Shown: positions 42,125 to 52,793, numbered from the stretch's first letter. The stretch: 64,000 bases of DNA from Bacillus sp. A301a_S52 (GCA_024701455.1 JABXYP010000001.1:2174001-2238000); one strand, 5' to 3'. The notes: a model not told the origin generated them from the sequence alone. Made by a program: numbers and translations.

Positions 42125-44983
42125 ATGGCAAATCAATCTATCAGATTGAGTGAAGGATGGTCGCAATTTTACGGACCTAACTTAGGGTACATGCTTGACA
42201 AGTACGATGAATATGAAAAAAATCCTCAGTCCGTTGAAGATGAGTTACAAGAATTTTTCAAGCATTGGGGAGCATACAGTGAAAAAACTGATTTAAAGCA
42301 GGCTACTATTAAGGAGCCTTCTCCCTTAGCACAAGGAGATCAAGATGGGTATTATAAAGCAATGCAGGCTATAAAGTTGGCAGATTCGATTAGAAGAAAT
42401 GGCCATCTAATGGCAGACATTTCACCTATTGCTTTAGAAGAAAAACCATCAATTTTAACGTATGCGGATTTTGATCTAACCGAAGAGGATATTAAAAAAA
42501 TTCCGCCACAACTCATTTCTCCTAATAGTCACCAGTCATTTAATAATGGATTAGAAGCACTTGAGCACCTGAAAGAAACGTATACTAAGCGCTTAGCATT
42601 TGAATTTAATCAAGTGCACGATATGGAAGAACGCAGATGGTTGTTCGAAAAAGTAGAATCACGTGATTACTTACCGGAAATTTCTGATGAGAAGCGCCTA
42701 GCATTATTTAAACGTCTAAACAAAGTTGAAGGTTTTGAACACTTTATCCATAAAACTTTTAAAGGGCAAAAAAGGTTCTCCATTGAAGGGTTGGACACCA
42801 TGGTTCCAATGCTTGATGAAATTGTAAGAGAATCTGTAGAGGATGGAACAGAAAAGATTATGGTAGGGATGGCTCATCGTGGTAGATTGAATGTATTGGC
42901 TCATGTTTTAGGAAAACCATACGAGATGATTTTTTCTGAATTTCATGATGCACCGAATAAAGATTTAGTGCCATCAGAGGGTTCCGTAGGTATTAACTAT
43001 GGGTGGACGGGAGATGTTAAATATCATCTAGGTGCTGATCGAGCCATTAAGGAACGACAGACGGATGCAACAATTACGCTAGCTAATAACCCAAGTCATT
43101 TGGAATTTGTCAATCCTGTTGTAGAAGGATTTGCTAGAGCAGCTCAAGAGGATCGTTCACAACCTGGTTATCCAAAGCAGACGAAACATAAAGCTTTACC
43201 AATATTAATTCATGGCGATGCAGCATTTCCAGGTCAAGGTATCGTACCAGAAACATTAAATTTAAGCCAATTATATGGCTATTCAACAGGGGGAACGATT
43301 CATATAATTGCGAATAATATGATCGGTTTTACCACAGTGAGCACAGATTCCCGCTCCACAAAATATGCGAGTGATCCAGCTAAAGGATATCAAATACCTA
43401 TTATCCATGTTAATGCCGATGATCCAGAGGCCTGTATAGCCGCATCTCACTTAGCCCATCTATATCAAAGGGAATTTCATAAGGATATTGTCATTGATTT
43501 AATTGGTTATCGACGGTACGGACACAATGAGATGGATGAGCCATTAGCCACACAACCGTCATTATATAAAAAAATAAAAGAACACCCAACGGTTTTTGAA
43601 CACTATGCTGAGGAACTAATTGAAAGAGGCCTCATAAAAGAAACAGAAAAAACGATTATAAGAGAGACGTTTTTGTCTAAATTAGAAAGCTTTTTCGAGA
43701 AAATTAAGCAAAACAAACGAAAGTTTATTGATGAATCTATGACACCTCCTGCTTATGTGAGAAGTACACTTGAAGGGATAGAAACAAAGGTCCCTATAGA
43801 GCAATTGCGGAAGTTAAATGAAGCACTTCTCGTTTTTCCAGAGAAATTTAATGTCTTTCCAAAGCTAGAGAAAATATTAAAGCGACGTGTGGATTCCTTA
43901 AGTGATGAAGGAAAGATTGATTGGGGCCTTGCCGAAACACTTGCATTTGCAACGATTTTATCAGAGGGCATCCCCATAAGGATGACAGGGCAAGATTCAG
44001 AAAGAGGAACTTTTTCTCAAAGGCATCTCGTGTTACATGACTATAACTCAAATGCTATCTATTCACCTCTTCACACGTTACCTTCTGCGAAAGCTTCCTT
44101 TGCTATTCATAATAGTCCGCTTTCAGAGGCAGCTTGTGTAGGATTTGAATATGGATATAATGTGCAGTCGCCAGAAACATTAACTATTTGGGAAGCGCAG
44201 TATGGCGACTTTTCAAATGGAGCGCAAGTCATTTTTGATCAGTTTTTGTCCAGCGGGAGAGCTAAATGGGGACAGAAATCAGGGATGGTTCTTCTATTAC
44301 CTCACGGTTATGAAGGACAGGGGCCAGAACATTCAAGTGGTCGTATGGAACGGTTTTTAACTTTAGCTGCTGAAAATAATTGGCACGTTGCAAATTTAAC
44401 ACGAGCAAGTCAATATTTTCACCTTCTCCGAAGACAGTCTAAATTATTAAAAGAAAATGAAATCAGGCCTCTTGTACTTATGGCGCCTAAAAGCCTTTTA
44501 AGGAATGAAAATGTTGCTTCTTCACCTTATGATTTAAGTGAAGGGAAATTTGAAACTATTCTCGTTAATGATCAGCTTGGAAACGAGAAAGCTAAGGTTG
44601 ACAGGATCGTTTTCTGCTCTGGTAAGGTGGCCGTTGAATTAGAAGAACAAATAAAAGAAAATGTGACTGAGCTTAATTGGCTACAAGTGATAAAAGTTGA
44701 AGAGCTTTATCCATTTCCTTCTAAGAAAATTAGGGAGGTCATGGATCATTATCCGAACTTAAAAGAATTAATTTGGTTACAAGAAGAACCGCAAAATATG
44801 GGAGCTTGGCACTATATCTTTCCTTATTTGCAAGATCTTCGTAGCGAAAACATGCGTGTTAGTTTTATTGGTAGGAAACGCCGTTCAAGTCCTGCAGAAG
44901 GCGATCCGAAAGTTCATAAAAAAGAGCAAAATCGAATTATAACGGAAGCTATTACACGTAAACGTGAAGGGAGTCCTGAATAA
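42125..44983 (+). CDS. odhA: 2-oxoglutarate dehydrogenase E1 component
   Basis: A 952-residue thiamine-diphosphate enzyme that decarboxylates 2-oxoglutarate and transfers the succinyl group to OdhB. Seen: N-terminal [33 protein letters not shown] (as [22 protein letters not shown]), [19 protein letters not shown] (ThDP/Mg site), [18 protein letters not shown], and a transketolase-like second half with [13 protein letters not shown] and [21 protein letters not shown] at 42125 follows GGAGGTTAAAGTC; the frame is open to 41996, but that part covers the promoter. The odhA stop and odhB start overlap (TAATG). No E3 (lpd) gene follows; it is presumably shared from elsewhere. Confidence 0.96.
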   Translation: MANQSIRLSEGWSQFYGPNLGYMLDKYDEYEKNPQSVEDELQEFFKHWGAYSEKTDLKQATIKEPSPLAQGDQDGYYKAMQAIKLADSIRRNGHLMADISPIALEEKPSILTYADFDLTEEDIKKIPPQLISPNSHQSFNNGLEALEHLKETYTKRLAFEFNQVHDMEERRWLFEKVESRDYLPEISDEKRLALFKRLNKVEGFEHFIHKTFKGQKRFSIEGLDTMVPMLDEIVRESVEDGTEKIMVGMAHRGRLNVLAHVLGKPYEMIFSEFHDAPNKDLVPSEGSVGINYGWTGDVKYHLGADRAIKERQTDATITLANNPSHLEFVNPVVEGFARAAQEDRSQPGYPKQTKHKALPILIHGDAAFPGQGIVPETLNLSQLYGYSTGGTIHIIANNMIGFTTVSTDSRSTKYASDPAKGYQIPIIHVNADDPEACIAASHLAHLYQREFHKDIVIDLIGYRRYGHNEMDEPLATQPSLYKKIKEHPTVFEHYAEELIERGLIKETEKTIIRETFLSKLESFFEKIKQNKRKFIDESMTPPAYVRSTLEGIETKVPIEQLRKLNEALLVFPEKFNVFPKLEKILKRRVDSLSDEGKIDWGLAETLAFATILSEGIPIRMTGQDSERGTFSQRHLVLHDYNSNAIYSPLHTLPSAKASFAIHNSPLSEAACVGFEYGYNVQSPETLTIWEAQYGDFSNGAQVIFDQFLSSGRAKWGQKSGMVLLLPHGYEGQGPEHSSGRMERFLTLAAENNWHVANLTRASQYFHLLRRQSKLLKENEIRPLVLMAPKSLLRNENVASSPYDLSEGKFETILVNDQLGNEKAKVDRIVFCSGKVAVELEEQIKENVTELNWLQVIKVEELYPFPSKKIREVMDHYPNLKELIWLQEEPQNMGAWHYIFPYLQDLRSENMRVSFIGRKRRSSPAEGDPKVHKKEQNRIITEAITRKREGSPE

Positions 44984-46254
44984 TGCTAGAAATAAAAGTA
45001 CCAGAGCTGGCCGAATCCGTTACAGAAGGTACTGTTGCAGAGTGGTTGAAGCAACCAGGAGATTACGTGGAAAAAGGTGAAGACATTGTTGAACTAGAAA
45101 CGGACAAAGTAAATGTTGAAATATCAGCTGAGGAAGCAGGGACCTTAGAAGAGGCTGTCGTTGAACCTGGTGAAACAGTTAAAGTCGGAGATGTCATCGC
45201 TCGCATGAATACAAATGCAAAAGAAGCAGGGGGAAGTTCGAAGGGGAAAAGTACTGAAAAGCAAATAAATTCGAGCCTGGAGAGTAGTGGGAAAGAAAGT
45301 AACGAGAGTCGTCATCTTCCTAAAAAAGATGAGAATGAGTTTTCTGATGAACATCATCGACCACTAGCATCACCGGCTACGCGAAAATATGCGCGGGAGC
45401 AGGGTATAAAGTTAAATGATATACAGCCGCGCGATCCATTAGGAAAAATTCGCAAAGAGGATATAGATGAACATAAAAGTAACCGCAAAGAAACGAGTGG
45501 TTCCCCATCACTAGGTTCGTCTGAATCTAAAGCGCCTAGCCAAGATTCTAATAAGCCTGTAGAGAGAATAAAAATGTCTAGACGCCGTCAGACCATTGCT
45601 AAGCGTCTTGTGGAAGCACAACAAACTGCTGCAATGTTAACAACCTTTAATGAGGTTGATATGACAAACTTAATGGATTTAAGAAAGCGCCGAAAGGATA
45701 AATTTCTAGAAAACAACGGGGTGAAGTTAGGGTTTATGTCCTTCTTTACGAAAGCAGTTATCGGCGCTTTGAAAAAATATCCATATGTTAATGCAGAAAT
45801 TGACGGCGATGAAATTATTCTTAAAAAATTCTATGATATCGGGGTAGCAGTATCAACGGAAGATGGTCTAATTGTTCCTGTTGTTAGAGATGCAGATCGT
45901 CTTGACTTTGCAGGAATTGAAAAAGAAATTGGTCAATTAGCGGAGAAGGCACATGAGAAAAAACTAGCATTGAATGAATTGCAAGGGGGCTCTTTTACAA
46001 TTACAAATGGCGGCGTCTTCGGCTCATTATGGTCTACTCCTATTCTCAACACGCCACAAGTAGGCATACTAGGTATGCATAAGATTCAAATGCGACCTGT
46101 AGCAATCGATAATGATCGATTTGAAAATCGTCCCATGATGTATATTGCTTTGTCTTACGACCATCGGATAATTGATGGTAGAGATGCTGTTGGATTTCTA
46201 GTTAAAGTGAAAGAGTTAATTGAAGATCCTGAGGCTCTTTTACTTGAAGGTTAA
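44983..46254 (+). CDS. odhB: dihydrolipoyllysine succinyltransferase (E2 of 2-oxoglutarate dehydrogenase)
   Basis: A 423-residue E2: a lipoyl domain (1-77) with the lipoylated lysine in [11 protein letters not shown], a Ser/Lys-rich linker, the peripheral subunit-binding domain (about 126-160: [19 protein letters not shown] then GKIRKEDI), a second charged linker, and the catalytic domain (about 195-423) ending with the HxxxDG active site in [16 protein letters not shown]. It passes the succinyl group to CoA. The start overlaps the odhA stop by 1 nt. Confidence 0.96.
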   Translation: MLEIKVPELAESVTEGTVAEWLKQPGDYVEKGEDIVELETDKVNVEISAEEAGTLEEAVVEPGETVKVGDVIARMNTNAKEAGGSSKGKSTEKQINSSLESSGKESNESRHLPKKDENEFSDEHHRPLASPATRKYAREQGIKLNDIQPRDPLGKIRKEDIDEHKSNRKETSGSPSLGSSESKAPSQDSNKPVERIKMSRRRQTIAKRLVEAQQTAAMLTTFNEVDMTNLMDLRKRRKDKFLENNGVKLGFMSFFTKAVIGALKKYPYVNAEIDGDEIILKKFYDIGVAVSTEDGLIVPVVRDADRLDFAGIEKEIGQLAEKAHEKKLALNELQGGSFTITNGGVFGSLWSTPILNTPQVGILGMHKIQMRPVAIDNDRFENRPMMYIALSYDHRIIDGRDAVGFLVKVKELIEDPEALLLEG

Positions 46255-46332
46255 GTACGTCTATTAATCTAATATAAACTACTTTTTTAAAATGAATAGT
46301 TGGTGTCATGAAAGAGAACATTTTCAAGGCGC

Positions 46333-46367
46333 AAAAAACGGAGAGTAAAAGCTTCTCCGTTTTTTTA
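46333..46367 (+). terminator. terminator after odhB
   Basis: AAAAAACGGAGA (46333-46344) pairs with TCTCCGTTTTTT (46354-46365) and continues in T residues. Confidence 0.9.
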
Positions 46368-46790
46368 TATGAAAGGCATTTGATAAGTTGAACGGCTGTC
46401 TCTTATCTGACAAATGTAAAAGGTTAAGTAAAAGAGCTTTAAGCCTCCAAAAGAAAAAAAGAAGATATTCACATTATCTACCAAAGGGTGTTACACTATA
46501 ATCATAAACTATTTTATTCGCAGTATCGTGGTTGAGGCATGACATAATGGGACTAATTTATCACTGATAAGCGTCCGCACCTCAAAATAGAGAAGAGAGC
46601 TAACTCTATTTAGGTAGGAAATAACAGCCGCTAATTCCTGATTCAAGGTTCGTTTTATAATTTCTCAGCTATGAATACATGTAAATATGGGATGAGTCAT
46701 AAAGGAAGCCCTAAAGCTAATTAACGATGCTCTTTGCTAAAAGAAATATACTACACAGCCAAATATAGACAATAGATAGGAGTTATTTTC
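46368..46790. other. 420-bp intergenic region with a repeat copy
   Basis: Holds repeat copy H (46557-46658). Nothing else recognisable; the HAD gene has a TAGGAGTTATTTTC ribosome binding site at the right end. Confidence 0.55.
46557..46658 (+). repeat. dispersed intergenic repeat, copy H (right half shortened)
   Basis: 102 bp: TTTATCACTGATAAGCGTCC, CCTCAAAATAGAGAAGAG, GCTAACTCTATTTAGG, AGGAAATAACAGCCGCTAA, TTCCTGATTC and AAGGTTCGTTTTAT. The second hairpin (ATCAGTGGGAG ... CCCGCTGATTG) is precisely absent while the two ends are retained. Confidence 0.88.
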
Positions 46791-47516
46791 ATGATTAAAG
46801 CGATTTTATTTGATTTGGATGGCACGTTACTACCTATGGATACAGAAGCATTCATCTCGACTTATATGAGCGAACTAGCAGGTAAAGTGTCACACATCAT
46901 TAGCTCTGATATCTTTACGAAAGCTTTGTGGAATGGTACAAAGGCTATGATGTCTGACACTAACTCAGCGAAAACAAATGAGAAGGTTTTTGAAGATGTT
47001 TTCTTAAAGGAAACAGGTCTTGAGAGAGAGGATATATGGCCAGTATTAGATGAATTTTACATAAAAACTTTTCCATCTTTTTCTTACTTATGTCATAGTC
47101 ATCCCATTGCTCGGCAAATTGTAGAGGAAGCGGTAAAAAAGCATTATAAAATTGCTGTAGCAACAAATCCCGTTTTCCCTAAAGCAGCTATTCATCATCG
47201 TTTAGAATGGGCAGGTATTAGCGATATACCATTTGATTTGGTGACCGTTTATGAAGAAAGTACGTTTACAAAACCTCACAAACAGTATTATGAGTCTATT
47301 GCTCAACAATTAGGTGTTCATCCAAGTGAATGTGTTATGGTCGGAAATGATAAGCAGGAAGATATGGCAGCATCTCTCTCAGGTATGAAAACATTTCTTA
47401 TAGAAGGCTTTGTCATCGATCGAGGAAAGCCTCAATATGAGATTGATGCTAAAGGGAGTTTGGAAGATTTCTTTCTCATGCTAAAGCGAGATCAAGGTAT
47501 CTTTTTAAACAATTAA
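46791..47516 (+). CDS. HAD-superfamily hydrolase
   Basis: A 241-residue haloacid-dehalogenase-type phosphatase: motif I LFDLDGTLL (nucleophile Asp8, Asp10), motif II IAVATNP, motif III lysine in TFTKPHKQYYESI, motif IV VMVGNDKQEDM. A helical cap lies between motifs I and II (about residues 15-95). The substrate cannot be told. It starts 34 nt upstream of a DUF418 gene and may share its transcript. Confidence 0.85.
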   Translation: MIKAILFDLDGTLLPMDTEAFISTYMSELAGKVSHIISSDIFTKALWNGTKAMMSDTNSAKTNEKVFEDVFLKETGLEREDIWPVLDEFYIKTFPSFSYLCHSHPIARQIVEEAVKKHYKIAVATNPVFPKAAIHHRLEWAGISDIPFDLVTVYEESTFTKPHKQYYESIAQQLGVHPSECVMVGNDKQEDMAASLSGMKTFLIEGFVIDRGKPQYEIDAKGSLEDFFLMLKRDQGIFLNN

Positions 47517-47550
47517 CTTGGAAGATGGATGATGAAAAGAGGGACGTTAG

Positions 47551-48786
47551 ATGAAAAATCACAATTATAGATATTCTAAACCAGTAGCAGTGAATGAACG
47601 TGTAGGTGAATTGGATATGATTAGAGGGTTTGCTTTATTTGGCATTCTCCTCGCAAACATGCCCTTTTTTGGTTCCTCATTTATTTATTCTATACTAGCA
47701 AATGATCGTTTATGGACTGAAGGATATCATATATTTTCAGAAGGTTTGATTCACTTTTTTGCAACGTCTAAATTTTTCACGATGTTTTCTTTTTTATTCG
47801 GCTTAGGCTTTGTTATTTTTTTAGAAAGGGCCGCTGAAAAAACGGCTAATCCACGGAGGTTGTTTTTAAGGCGTTTATTTTTCTTATTAATTTTTGGGTT
47901 AATCCATGCTTTTGGGATCTGGTATGGAGATATTTTAGTGCTGTATGCTATCACGGGGATGCTCTTGTTATTATTTCATAAAGCGAGACCAAAAACTCTC
48001 ATTATATGGGCTTTTTGTCTAATAGGACTGCCAGCTTTACTTTTTACTTTTATGGCATTTCTTATGTATGCGGCAAGAGAGATCATCCCTACCAATATAG
48101 AAGGAATTTCTTATGGAACAGAACTTGCAAAACAAGCATTTGATGCTTATAGCTCAGGTTCAGTTTCGAAAATTTTCGCACAACGAGCGTTTGATTATCA
48201 GTTTATGTTTTCCGGTAATATTTTTATGTTGCCTATTGTACTCGGTATGTTTTTATTCGGAGTGTATATTGCAAAAACTAAGAAGCATATTAATATTTCT
48301 GAGCATTTATCGTTCTACCGAAAGGTTTGGATATGGAGTTTAATTATTGGATTTCCGGTTAATATTCTTTTCGTGTATAGTTATTTTTTACAAGGGCCAG
48401 ACAACATGGCAGCCTCATTAGCCTATACAGCTTCTAGTATGGTGAGTGGTCCTGCTCTTTGTTTCTTTTATATGACAACGATTGTTCTATTAGTGCAAAA
48501 AGGGTGGGGGGCATTATTTGTACCTCTTAAGGCTGTCGGGAGAATGGCATTAAGTAATTACTTATTCCAATCGATTGTCTGTACGTTGATCTTTTACAAT
48601 TATGGATTAGGTCTCTTCGGTGAGGTAGGCCCGTTAATATGGCTATTCATAGCTGTTATTTTATTTGTGGTACAAATTATTTTGAGTCACATGTGGTTAA
48701 AAAGGTTCAAGTTTGGCCCGGCAGAATGGGTTTGGAGAAGCCTAACTTATGGTCGGAAGCAGCCGTTGAAAGTAGTTTCTAACTAA
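47551..48786 (+). CDS. DUF418 membrane protein, YeiB-like
   Basis: A 411-residue polytopic protein. RVGELDMIRGFALFGILLANM at the N-terminus is the DUF418/heparan-N-acetyltransferase-like signature, followed by about nine helices; the C-terminal GRMALSNYLFQSIVCTLIFY and GPAEWVWRSLTYGRKQPL are the DUF418 domain proper. Relatives include E. coli YeiB and B. subtilis YxaH; function unknown, possibly an acyltransferase-like membrane protein. Ribosome binding site AGAGGGACGTTAG. Confidence 0.85.
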   Translation: MKNHNYRYSKPVAVNERVGELDMIRGFALFGILLANMPFFGSSFIYSILANDRLWTEGYHIFSEGLIHFFATSKFFTMFSFLFGLGFVIFLERAAEKTANPRRLFLRRLFFLLIFGLIHAFGIWYGDILVLYAITGMLLLLFHKARPKTLIIWAFCLIGLPALLFTFMAFLMYAAREIIPTNIEGISYGTELAKQAFDAYSSGSVSKIFAQRAFDYQFMFSGNIFMLPIVLGMFLFGVYIAKTKKHINISEHLSFYRKVWIWSLIIGFPVNILFVYSYFLQGPDNMAASLAYTASSMVSGPALCFFYMTTIVLLVQKGWGALFVPLKAVGRMALSNYLFQSIVCTLIFYNYGLGLFGEVGPLIWLFIAVILFVVQIILSHMWLKRFKFGPAEWVWRSLTYGRKQPLKVVSN

Positions 48787-48908
48787 TATTCTTTGATCGC
48801 TATTCTAACAAAGTATCGTACAATATTATTAACGATTTTTACCGCTGTATATTTAGCTTTTTCTAAGCTCATGATAAGTTACAGGGCTATCGAAGGAGGT
48901 AAGTATGT

Positions 48909-49037
48909 ATGCGGAAACGTCATCCGAACAAAAATAAAGCATTAACACATAATCAAACGCCTGTAGAAAGCATACCTGATCACGAGAAAGAACGTCCAGT
49001 TTCTCACAATAGAGAAGTGGAAAAGCGAGATAAATAA
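48909..49037 (+). CDS. small hydrophilic basic protein
   Basis: A 42-residue protein, MRKRHPNKNKALTHNQTP followed by VESIPDHEKERPVSHN and a charged tail. GAAGGAGGTAAGT precedes it at good spacing, and a strong terminator follows 4 nt after the stop, which together argue for a real gene. The composition (Lys, Arg, His, Asn, Pro; no hydrophobic core) resembles small acid-soluble or spore-associated peptides of Bacillus, but I cannot name it. A competing ATG at 48905 gives only 10 residues. Confidence 0.6.
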   Translation: MRKRHPNKNKALTHNQTPVESIPDHEKERPVSHNREVEKRDK

Positions 49038-49040
49038 CAC

Positions 49041-49082
49041 AAAAAATGGAGGCACGTAAAAACTTACGAACCTCCATTTTTT
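49041..49082. terminator. strong bidirectional terminator
   Basis: AAAAAATGGAGG (49041-49052) pairs with CCTCCATTTTTT (49071-49082), with an inner CGTAA/TTACG pair. Both strands give a U-tract. Confidence 0.93.
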
Positions 49083-49083
49083 G

Positions 49084-50064
49084 TTATCCTAGAGATTTGT
49101 ATAAGGCTTCTAAAACTTTCATGTTATTAAAGGTGCTCTCCGGTGAATAGTGAGGGGGTATATGTGACAGGATACATTGTGAAAAATGTGTTACTTGTTC
49201 TGTAAACTGGTTCGCCTCAAAGGATTGATAGTCAACCGAATCGCCATTAATATTTTTTAAGATGACAACGCCTTTTCCACCATCAGGATTGTGGTCAGGT
49301 CTGAAGGCATAAGGGACTTCAATACTACCTTTAGTACCGATGACCTCATATCGGTTTACTTTAGCCTCGTTAAAGCTACAATCAATGACAGCATCTACTT
49401 TGTCAAATGTTAAAATGGCAGAAGTGGCTATATCTACGTTTGAATTTGTAAGTTTCCTTGCAGTGGCAAATACCTTAATTGGCTCTTCTTCAAGAAGAAA
49501 TCGACTAACGTGAACACAGTAACAGCCAACATCGTATAAACTCCCTCCACCTAATTCCTTGTTAAGTCGAATATTACTGCTTGCTAATTCAAGGGGGAAT
49601 GAAAAGGAAGCCCTAATTCTCGTAATATCTCCAATTCGGTCATCAGATAGCCATGATTTGACACACTGATGTTGCGGATGAAATTGATACATAAACGCTT
49701 CCATCCAAAAAATATCGTTCTCTTTGGCCGCTTCATTCATTTCGACAATGTCTGTTGAGTTTAGTGCAGCAGGTTTTTCTACAAGCACATGCTTTTTATG
49801 CTGTGCGGCTTTTATAAGCCATTCTTTATGTAAGGCATTAGGTAAAGGAATATAAACCGCATCAATAGCGTCATCATTAAGAAGGGCGTCATATGACTCA
49901 TAATACTTACGAGCTCCCCATTGTTCTGCCGTTTCCTTTGCTTTCCCACTTTCACTAGCCACTCCGACTAACTCTGCATTTTCTGCTTCATGAATCGCTG
50001 GAACCATGGATTTTTTAGCAATATTGGCACTACTAAGGATTCCCCAGCTTACTTTATCAGTCAT
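49084..50064 (-). CDS. Gfo/Idh/MocA-family NAD(P)-dependent oxidoreductase
   Basis: A 326-residue sugar-type dehydrogenase: Rossmann start WGILSSANIAKKSMVPAI, VGVASESGKAKETAEQWG, AVYIPLPNALHKEWLIKAAQHKKHVLVEKPAALN with the catalytic EKP lysine, and the C-terminal sheet with GGGSLYDVGCYCVHVSRFLL. The first loop has SSANIA rather than GxGxxA, common in the subgroup near glucose-fructose oxidoreductase. The substrate is unknown and the neighbours give no sugar context. ATG at 50064 follows AAAGGAGATTTATAA. Confidence 0.86.
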   Translation of the reverse strand: MTDKVSWGILSSANIAKKSMVPAIHEAENAELVGVASESGKAKETAEQWGARKYYESYDALLNDDAIDAVYIPLPNALHKEWLIKAAQHKKHVLVEKPAALNSTDIVEMNEAAKENDIFWMEAFMYQFHPQHQCVKSWLSDDRIGDITRIRASFSFPLELASSNIRLNKELGGGSLYDVGCYCVHVSRFLLEEEPIKVFATARKLTNSNVDIATSAILTFDKVDAVIDCSFNEAKVNRYEVIGTKGSIEVPYAFRPDHNPDGGKGVVILKNINGDSVDYQSFEANQFTEQVTHFSQCILSHIPPHYSPESTFNNMKVLEALYKSLG

Positions 50065-50358
50065 TTATAAATCTCCTTTCCGCTTCGATCTCATGACATA
50101 ATTCTATAAATAGGCTCACAATTCCTTTTAACAATTTAATAACTTACTCGTGTTTGATTGTAATTGAGATAAATTTTAAAGATATACGATGATTTTGACT
50201 GGAATATGTGAAATAAACTAATCATCATTAAGAATGGTATATGTTAGTGATGAAGGAGATAGGACAGATGATGCAAAATGAAATCATCTTATGCTAAGTA
50301 GTATAATTAACTTTGCATCATGCTTTTAGACACATTTTTTATGAGGAGGAGACAGTCT

Positions 50359-50874
50359 ATGAAAGTGGCTTTTTTAGATCGAGACGGTACTATTATAGAA
50401 GATTACCCTGATACAGTATGGACGTCCGTGACAGCTCCTGTATTTATACCTGAAGCAATTAATGTTCTACACACTTTAACGTTAAAAGGATATGACATTA
50501 TTATAGTGACGAATCAATACCTTATCGAAGAGGCATATATTACACAAGCACAATACGAACAGATAACGGAGAAAATGTTGCAAAAGCTTGAGGAGAAGGG
50601 CATTTGCGTTCTTGATATTTTTTATTGCCCACATAGGCGTGATGCTGGGTGTTCATGTCTAAAACCTAGAAAGGGCCTAATTATGCAGGCGGTAGATAAA
50701 TACCCGCAGATAGATTTAAATACGTCCGTGATGATTGGTGATTCTGATGCAGATATGTTACTAGCACAATCACTTAATATGAAAGGGATTGGGCTTGGTA
50801 TAGGTAAAGAATATAAAGAAGGAGACATTACACAAGTCTCATCAATTAAAGAGGTCATAATGTTCATTCCATAA
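50359..50874 (+). CDS. HAD-IIIA phosphatase, GmhB-like
   Basis: A 171-residue HAD phosphatase: MKVAFLDRDGTIIED (Asp7, Asp9), IIVTNQYL, and the zinc loop CPHRRDAGCSCLKP (Cys90, His92, Cys98, Cys100), which marks the histidinol-phosphate/heptose-bisphosphate phosphatase group, then MIGDSDADM. The start at 50359 follows GAGGAGGAGACAGTCT; a longer frame from 50320 is not preferred. No heptose genes are nearby, so the substrate may be another sugar phosphate. Confidence 0.85.
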   Translation: MKVAFLDRDGTIIEDYPDTVWTSVTAPVFIPEAINVLHTLTLKGYDIIIVTNQYLIEEAYITQAQYEQITEKMLQKLEEKGICVLDIFYCPHRRDAGCSCLKPRKGLIMQAVDKYPQIDLNTSVMIGDSDADMLLAQSLNMKGIGLGIGKEYKEGDITQVSSIKEVIMFIP

Positions 50875-50986
50875 CATGTGAATGTGATGTGAAAGGAGGG
50901 AAGAGCGGAGCTACATTTCACTTGCAAATAAGAACGTATGTTTGTAAAATAGATATATAAATCTTATTATTAAAGGGGGCTTTATT

Positions 50987-51232
50987 ATGGAGGGCGTTTT
51001 AAAGCGTTCAGTTGAGATGGCGTCTCCTGTAGAAATGATTTATATGTCTCATAAAGGCCTTGTCACAAAACGAACACTTACAATTCACAAAATTACAAAT
51101 GATTCAGTGATTGGGTTTTGTCATCTGCGTAAACAAATTCGTCATTTTAAGAAACAAAATATTTTATCTGTGATGCCGGTCAACCAAGTCACCATTAAAA
51201 TACAAGAAAGGAACAATAGTCGTTTTAGTTAG
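50987..51232 (+). CDS. small WYL-domain-like protein
   Basis: An 81-residue protein whose core, EMIYMSHKGLVTKRTLTIHKI followed by VIGFCHLRKQIRHFKKQNILSV, follows the pattern of short WYL-type proteins (ligand or nucleic-acid binding beta-barrel) found singly in Bacillaceae. There is no helix-turn-helix. Ribosome binding site AAAGGGGGCTTTATT. Role unknown. Confidence 0.68.
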   Translation: MEGVLKRSVEMASPVEMIYMSHKGLVTKRTLTIHKITNDSVIGFCHLRKQIRHFKKQNILSVMPVNQVTIKIQERNNSRFS

Positions 51233-51260
51233 TCTTTTTAGATTTTTAGTTGAGAATAAC

Positions 51261-51297
51261 GAGCCCCTTAGACGTTGTAGCGGGGCTATTTTTTTCT
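51261..51297 (+). terminator. terminator after the WYL-like gene
   Basis: AGCCCC pairs with GGGGCT around a 14-nt loop, followed by ATTTTTTT. Confidence 0.85.
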
Positions 51298-51342
51298 GAC
51301 AAACAATAACGCTAGTAAGTAGCGTTTAGAAGGAGCCATGAC

Positions 51343-51819
51343 ATGCTATTACCTGTACAATTAGTTCATTATCAGACATCTTTTTATTCCCAGCTTTCAC
51401 GCTTCTCTTTATCAGAAAATCAACTAGCGTTTACGTCATTACCCATAAAGTTACTAGCCAACTTGACGACGGATCAGCTTCCAGTAGTTATTACCTATGA
51501 GGAAAAACCTGCAGGGTTTTTCCTCTTAAATAATGGCTTAAGAGTAAATGAATATACGTCGAAACGAGGAGGGGTTCTTCTTACCTCGTTATCAATTGAC
51601 ACTGTTTATCAAGGGATGGGAATAGCTAGTGAAGCAATTAAGCAACTTCCACTATTTATATCAGGTCATTTTCACCAGTGCAAAGAAGTCGTTCTTGCTG
51701 TGAATATGCGCAATACCCCCGCACAAAAGCTTTATATAAAGGCAGGGTTTGAAGATACAGGAAGAAGAAAGATGGGCCCCATTGGAGAACAAATGATCAT
51801 GTCGTTAACGGTGAATTGA
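51343..51819 (+). CDS. GNAT-family N-acetyltransferase
   Basis: A 158-residue acetyl-CoA-dependent acetyltransferase. LLTSLSIDTVYQGMGIASEAIKQL is motif A (Q/RxxGxG/A), and VNMRNTPAQKLYIKAGFEDTGRRKMG is motif B. The substrate is unknown. ATG at 51343 follows GAAGGAGCCATGAC. It is the first of a run of small GNAT and glyoxalase-fold genes. Confidence 0.85.
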   Translation: MLLPVQLVHYQTSFYSQLSRFSLSENQLAFTSLPIKLLANLTTDQLPVVITYEEKPAGFFLLNNGLRVNEYTSKRGGVLLTSLSIDTVYQGMGIASEAIKQLPLFISGHFHQCKEVVLAVNMRNTPAQKLYIKAGFEDTGRRKMGPIGEQMIMSLTVN

Positions 51820-51949
51820 CAAAAGAGAAGTGAGCCGTTTCACGTTACGCCCCAGTGGAACCCTTGTGTGAAACCAAACATATTGCAGTAAAAAGTATCC
51901 GCTAGTTAGTACCATTTGATGTAAAATGGTAAAGGGATCAGATTTTTCT

Positions 51950-51993
51950 TTTCATTTGAGCTGGAAATTATACGGACGGTTATCTGTGGTAAA
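51950..51993 (-). repeat. dispersed intergenic repeat, copy I (one end only)
   Basis: About 44 bp in reverse orientation, TTTCATTTGAGCTGGAAATT then ATACGGACGGTTATCTGTGG then TAAA. Only this end is present, and it leads into the AAAGGGG ribosome binding site of the next gene. Confidence 0.65.
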
Positions 51994-52015
51994 AAAAATT
52001 AAAGGGGTTGAAAAG

Positions 52016-52378
52016 ATGTTCAAGAAAATTGATCATGTTCAGTTGTCTGCGCCAGTAGGATCAGAAAAAGAGGCAATACGTTTTTATAATGGTATTCTAG
52101 GCTTTGAGATCGTCAAAAAACCCCGGACTCTTGAAAAGCGTGGAGGGGTATGGTTTCGCTATGATGATATTTATTTGCATATAGGTGTTGAAGAAGGATT
52201 TTCTCCAGCTAAGAAGGCTCATCCAGCTATTGAAGTAGATTCTTTAAAAGTGCTAGAAAACGTTCTTAAAAATCATCACATAACGCTTCAGCACGATGAC
52301 AACTTACCTTTAGCCAAACGCTTTTATGTTAATGATCCTTTTGGAAATCGATTAGAGTTTCTTGAATGGGAAAGTTGA
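52016..52378 (+). CDS. VOC-family (glyoxalase/dioxygenase-fold) protein
   Basis: A 120-residue single-chain vicinal-oxygen-chelate protein: FKKIDHVQLSAP (first metal His), EKEAIRFYNGILGFEIVKKP, HPAIEVDSL, and FYVNDPFGNRLEFLEW (C-terminal Glu). It probably works as a dimer on a small molecule, in isomerase, dioxygenase or resistance type. ATG at 52016 follows AAAGGGGTTGAAAAG; the frame extends upstream through a repeat fragment only. Confidence 0.85.
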   Translation: MFKKIDHVQLSAPVGSEKEAIRFYNGILGFEIVKKPRTLEKRGGVWFRYDDIYLHIGVEEGFSPAKKAHPAIEVDSLKVLENVLKNHHITLQHDDNLPLAKRFYVNDPFGNRLEFLEWES

Positions 52379-52793
52379 TTATACATAACTGACCTGTTTT
52401 GTCTTAGAATCATACGTCGTCTTTCATTATTTAGCGTATTTTATTTAAAACAAAAGCTTAACAGGAATGTTTTTTTACCTGATTTAAAATACCTCTAGTG
52501 GGACGTTTGTTAGATATGCAGTGACAAATATTGAAAGTACACTTATCAATCAAAAGATAATAACATAAGATGTTTAGGTACAAGGAAGAAAACAAACACA
52601 CTGCCATTTTTTGCACGACCTATTATGCTAGCTCAATCCATATGTCTAGATCCATAGTGAAAAGTTTTATTTTTAATTTATTAAAAAGCTCTTTACGCAA
52701 GTAATCAAACGCTTTCTTAGCCACTTTATCAGTAAGTGTATAAAATATGATAAGATGATATATAAAACTAATTAACAAAGGAGTCGGGAGTCG
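52379..52793. other. 415-bp intergenic region before fosB
   Basis: AT-rich. A reverse-strand frame of about 63 codons at 52623-52814 runs into the fosB start and has no ribosome binding site, so I do not call it. No repeat copy and no clear terminator or promoter. Confidence 0.45.
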
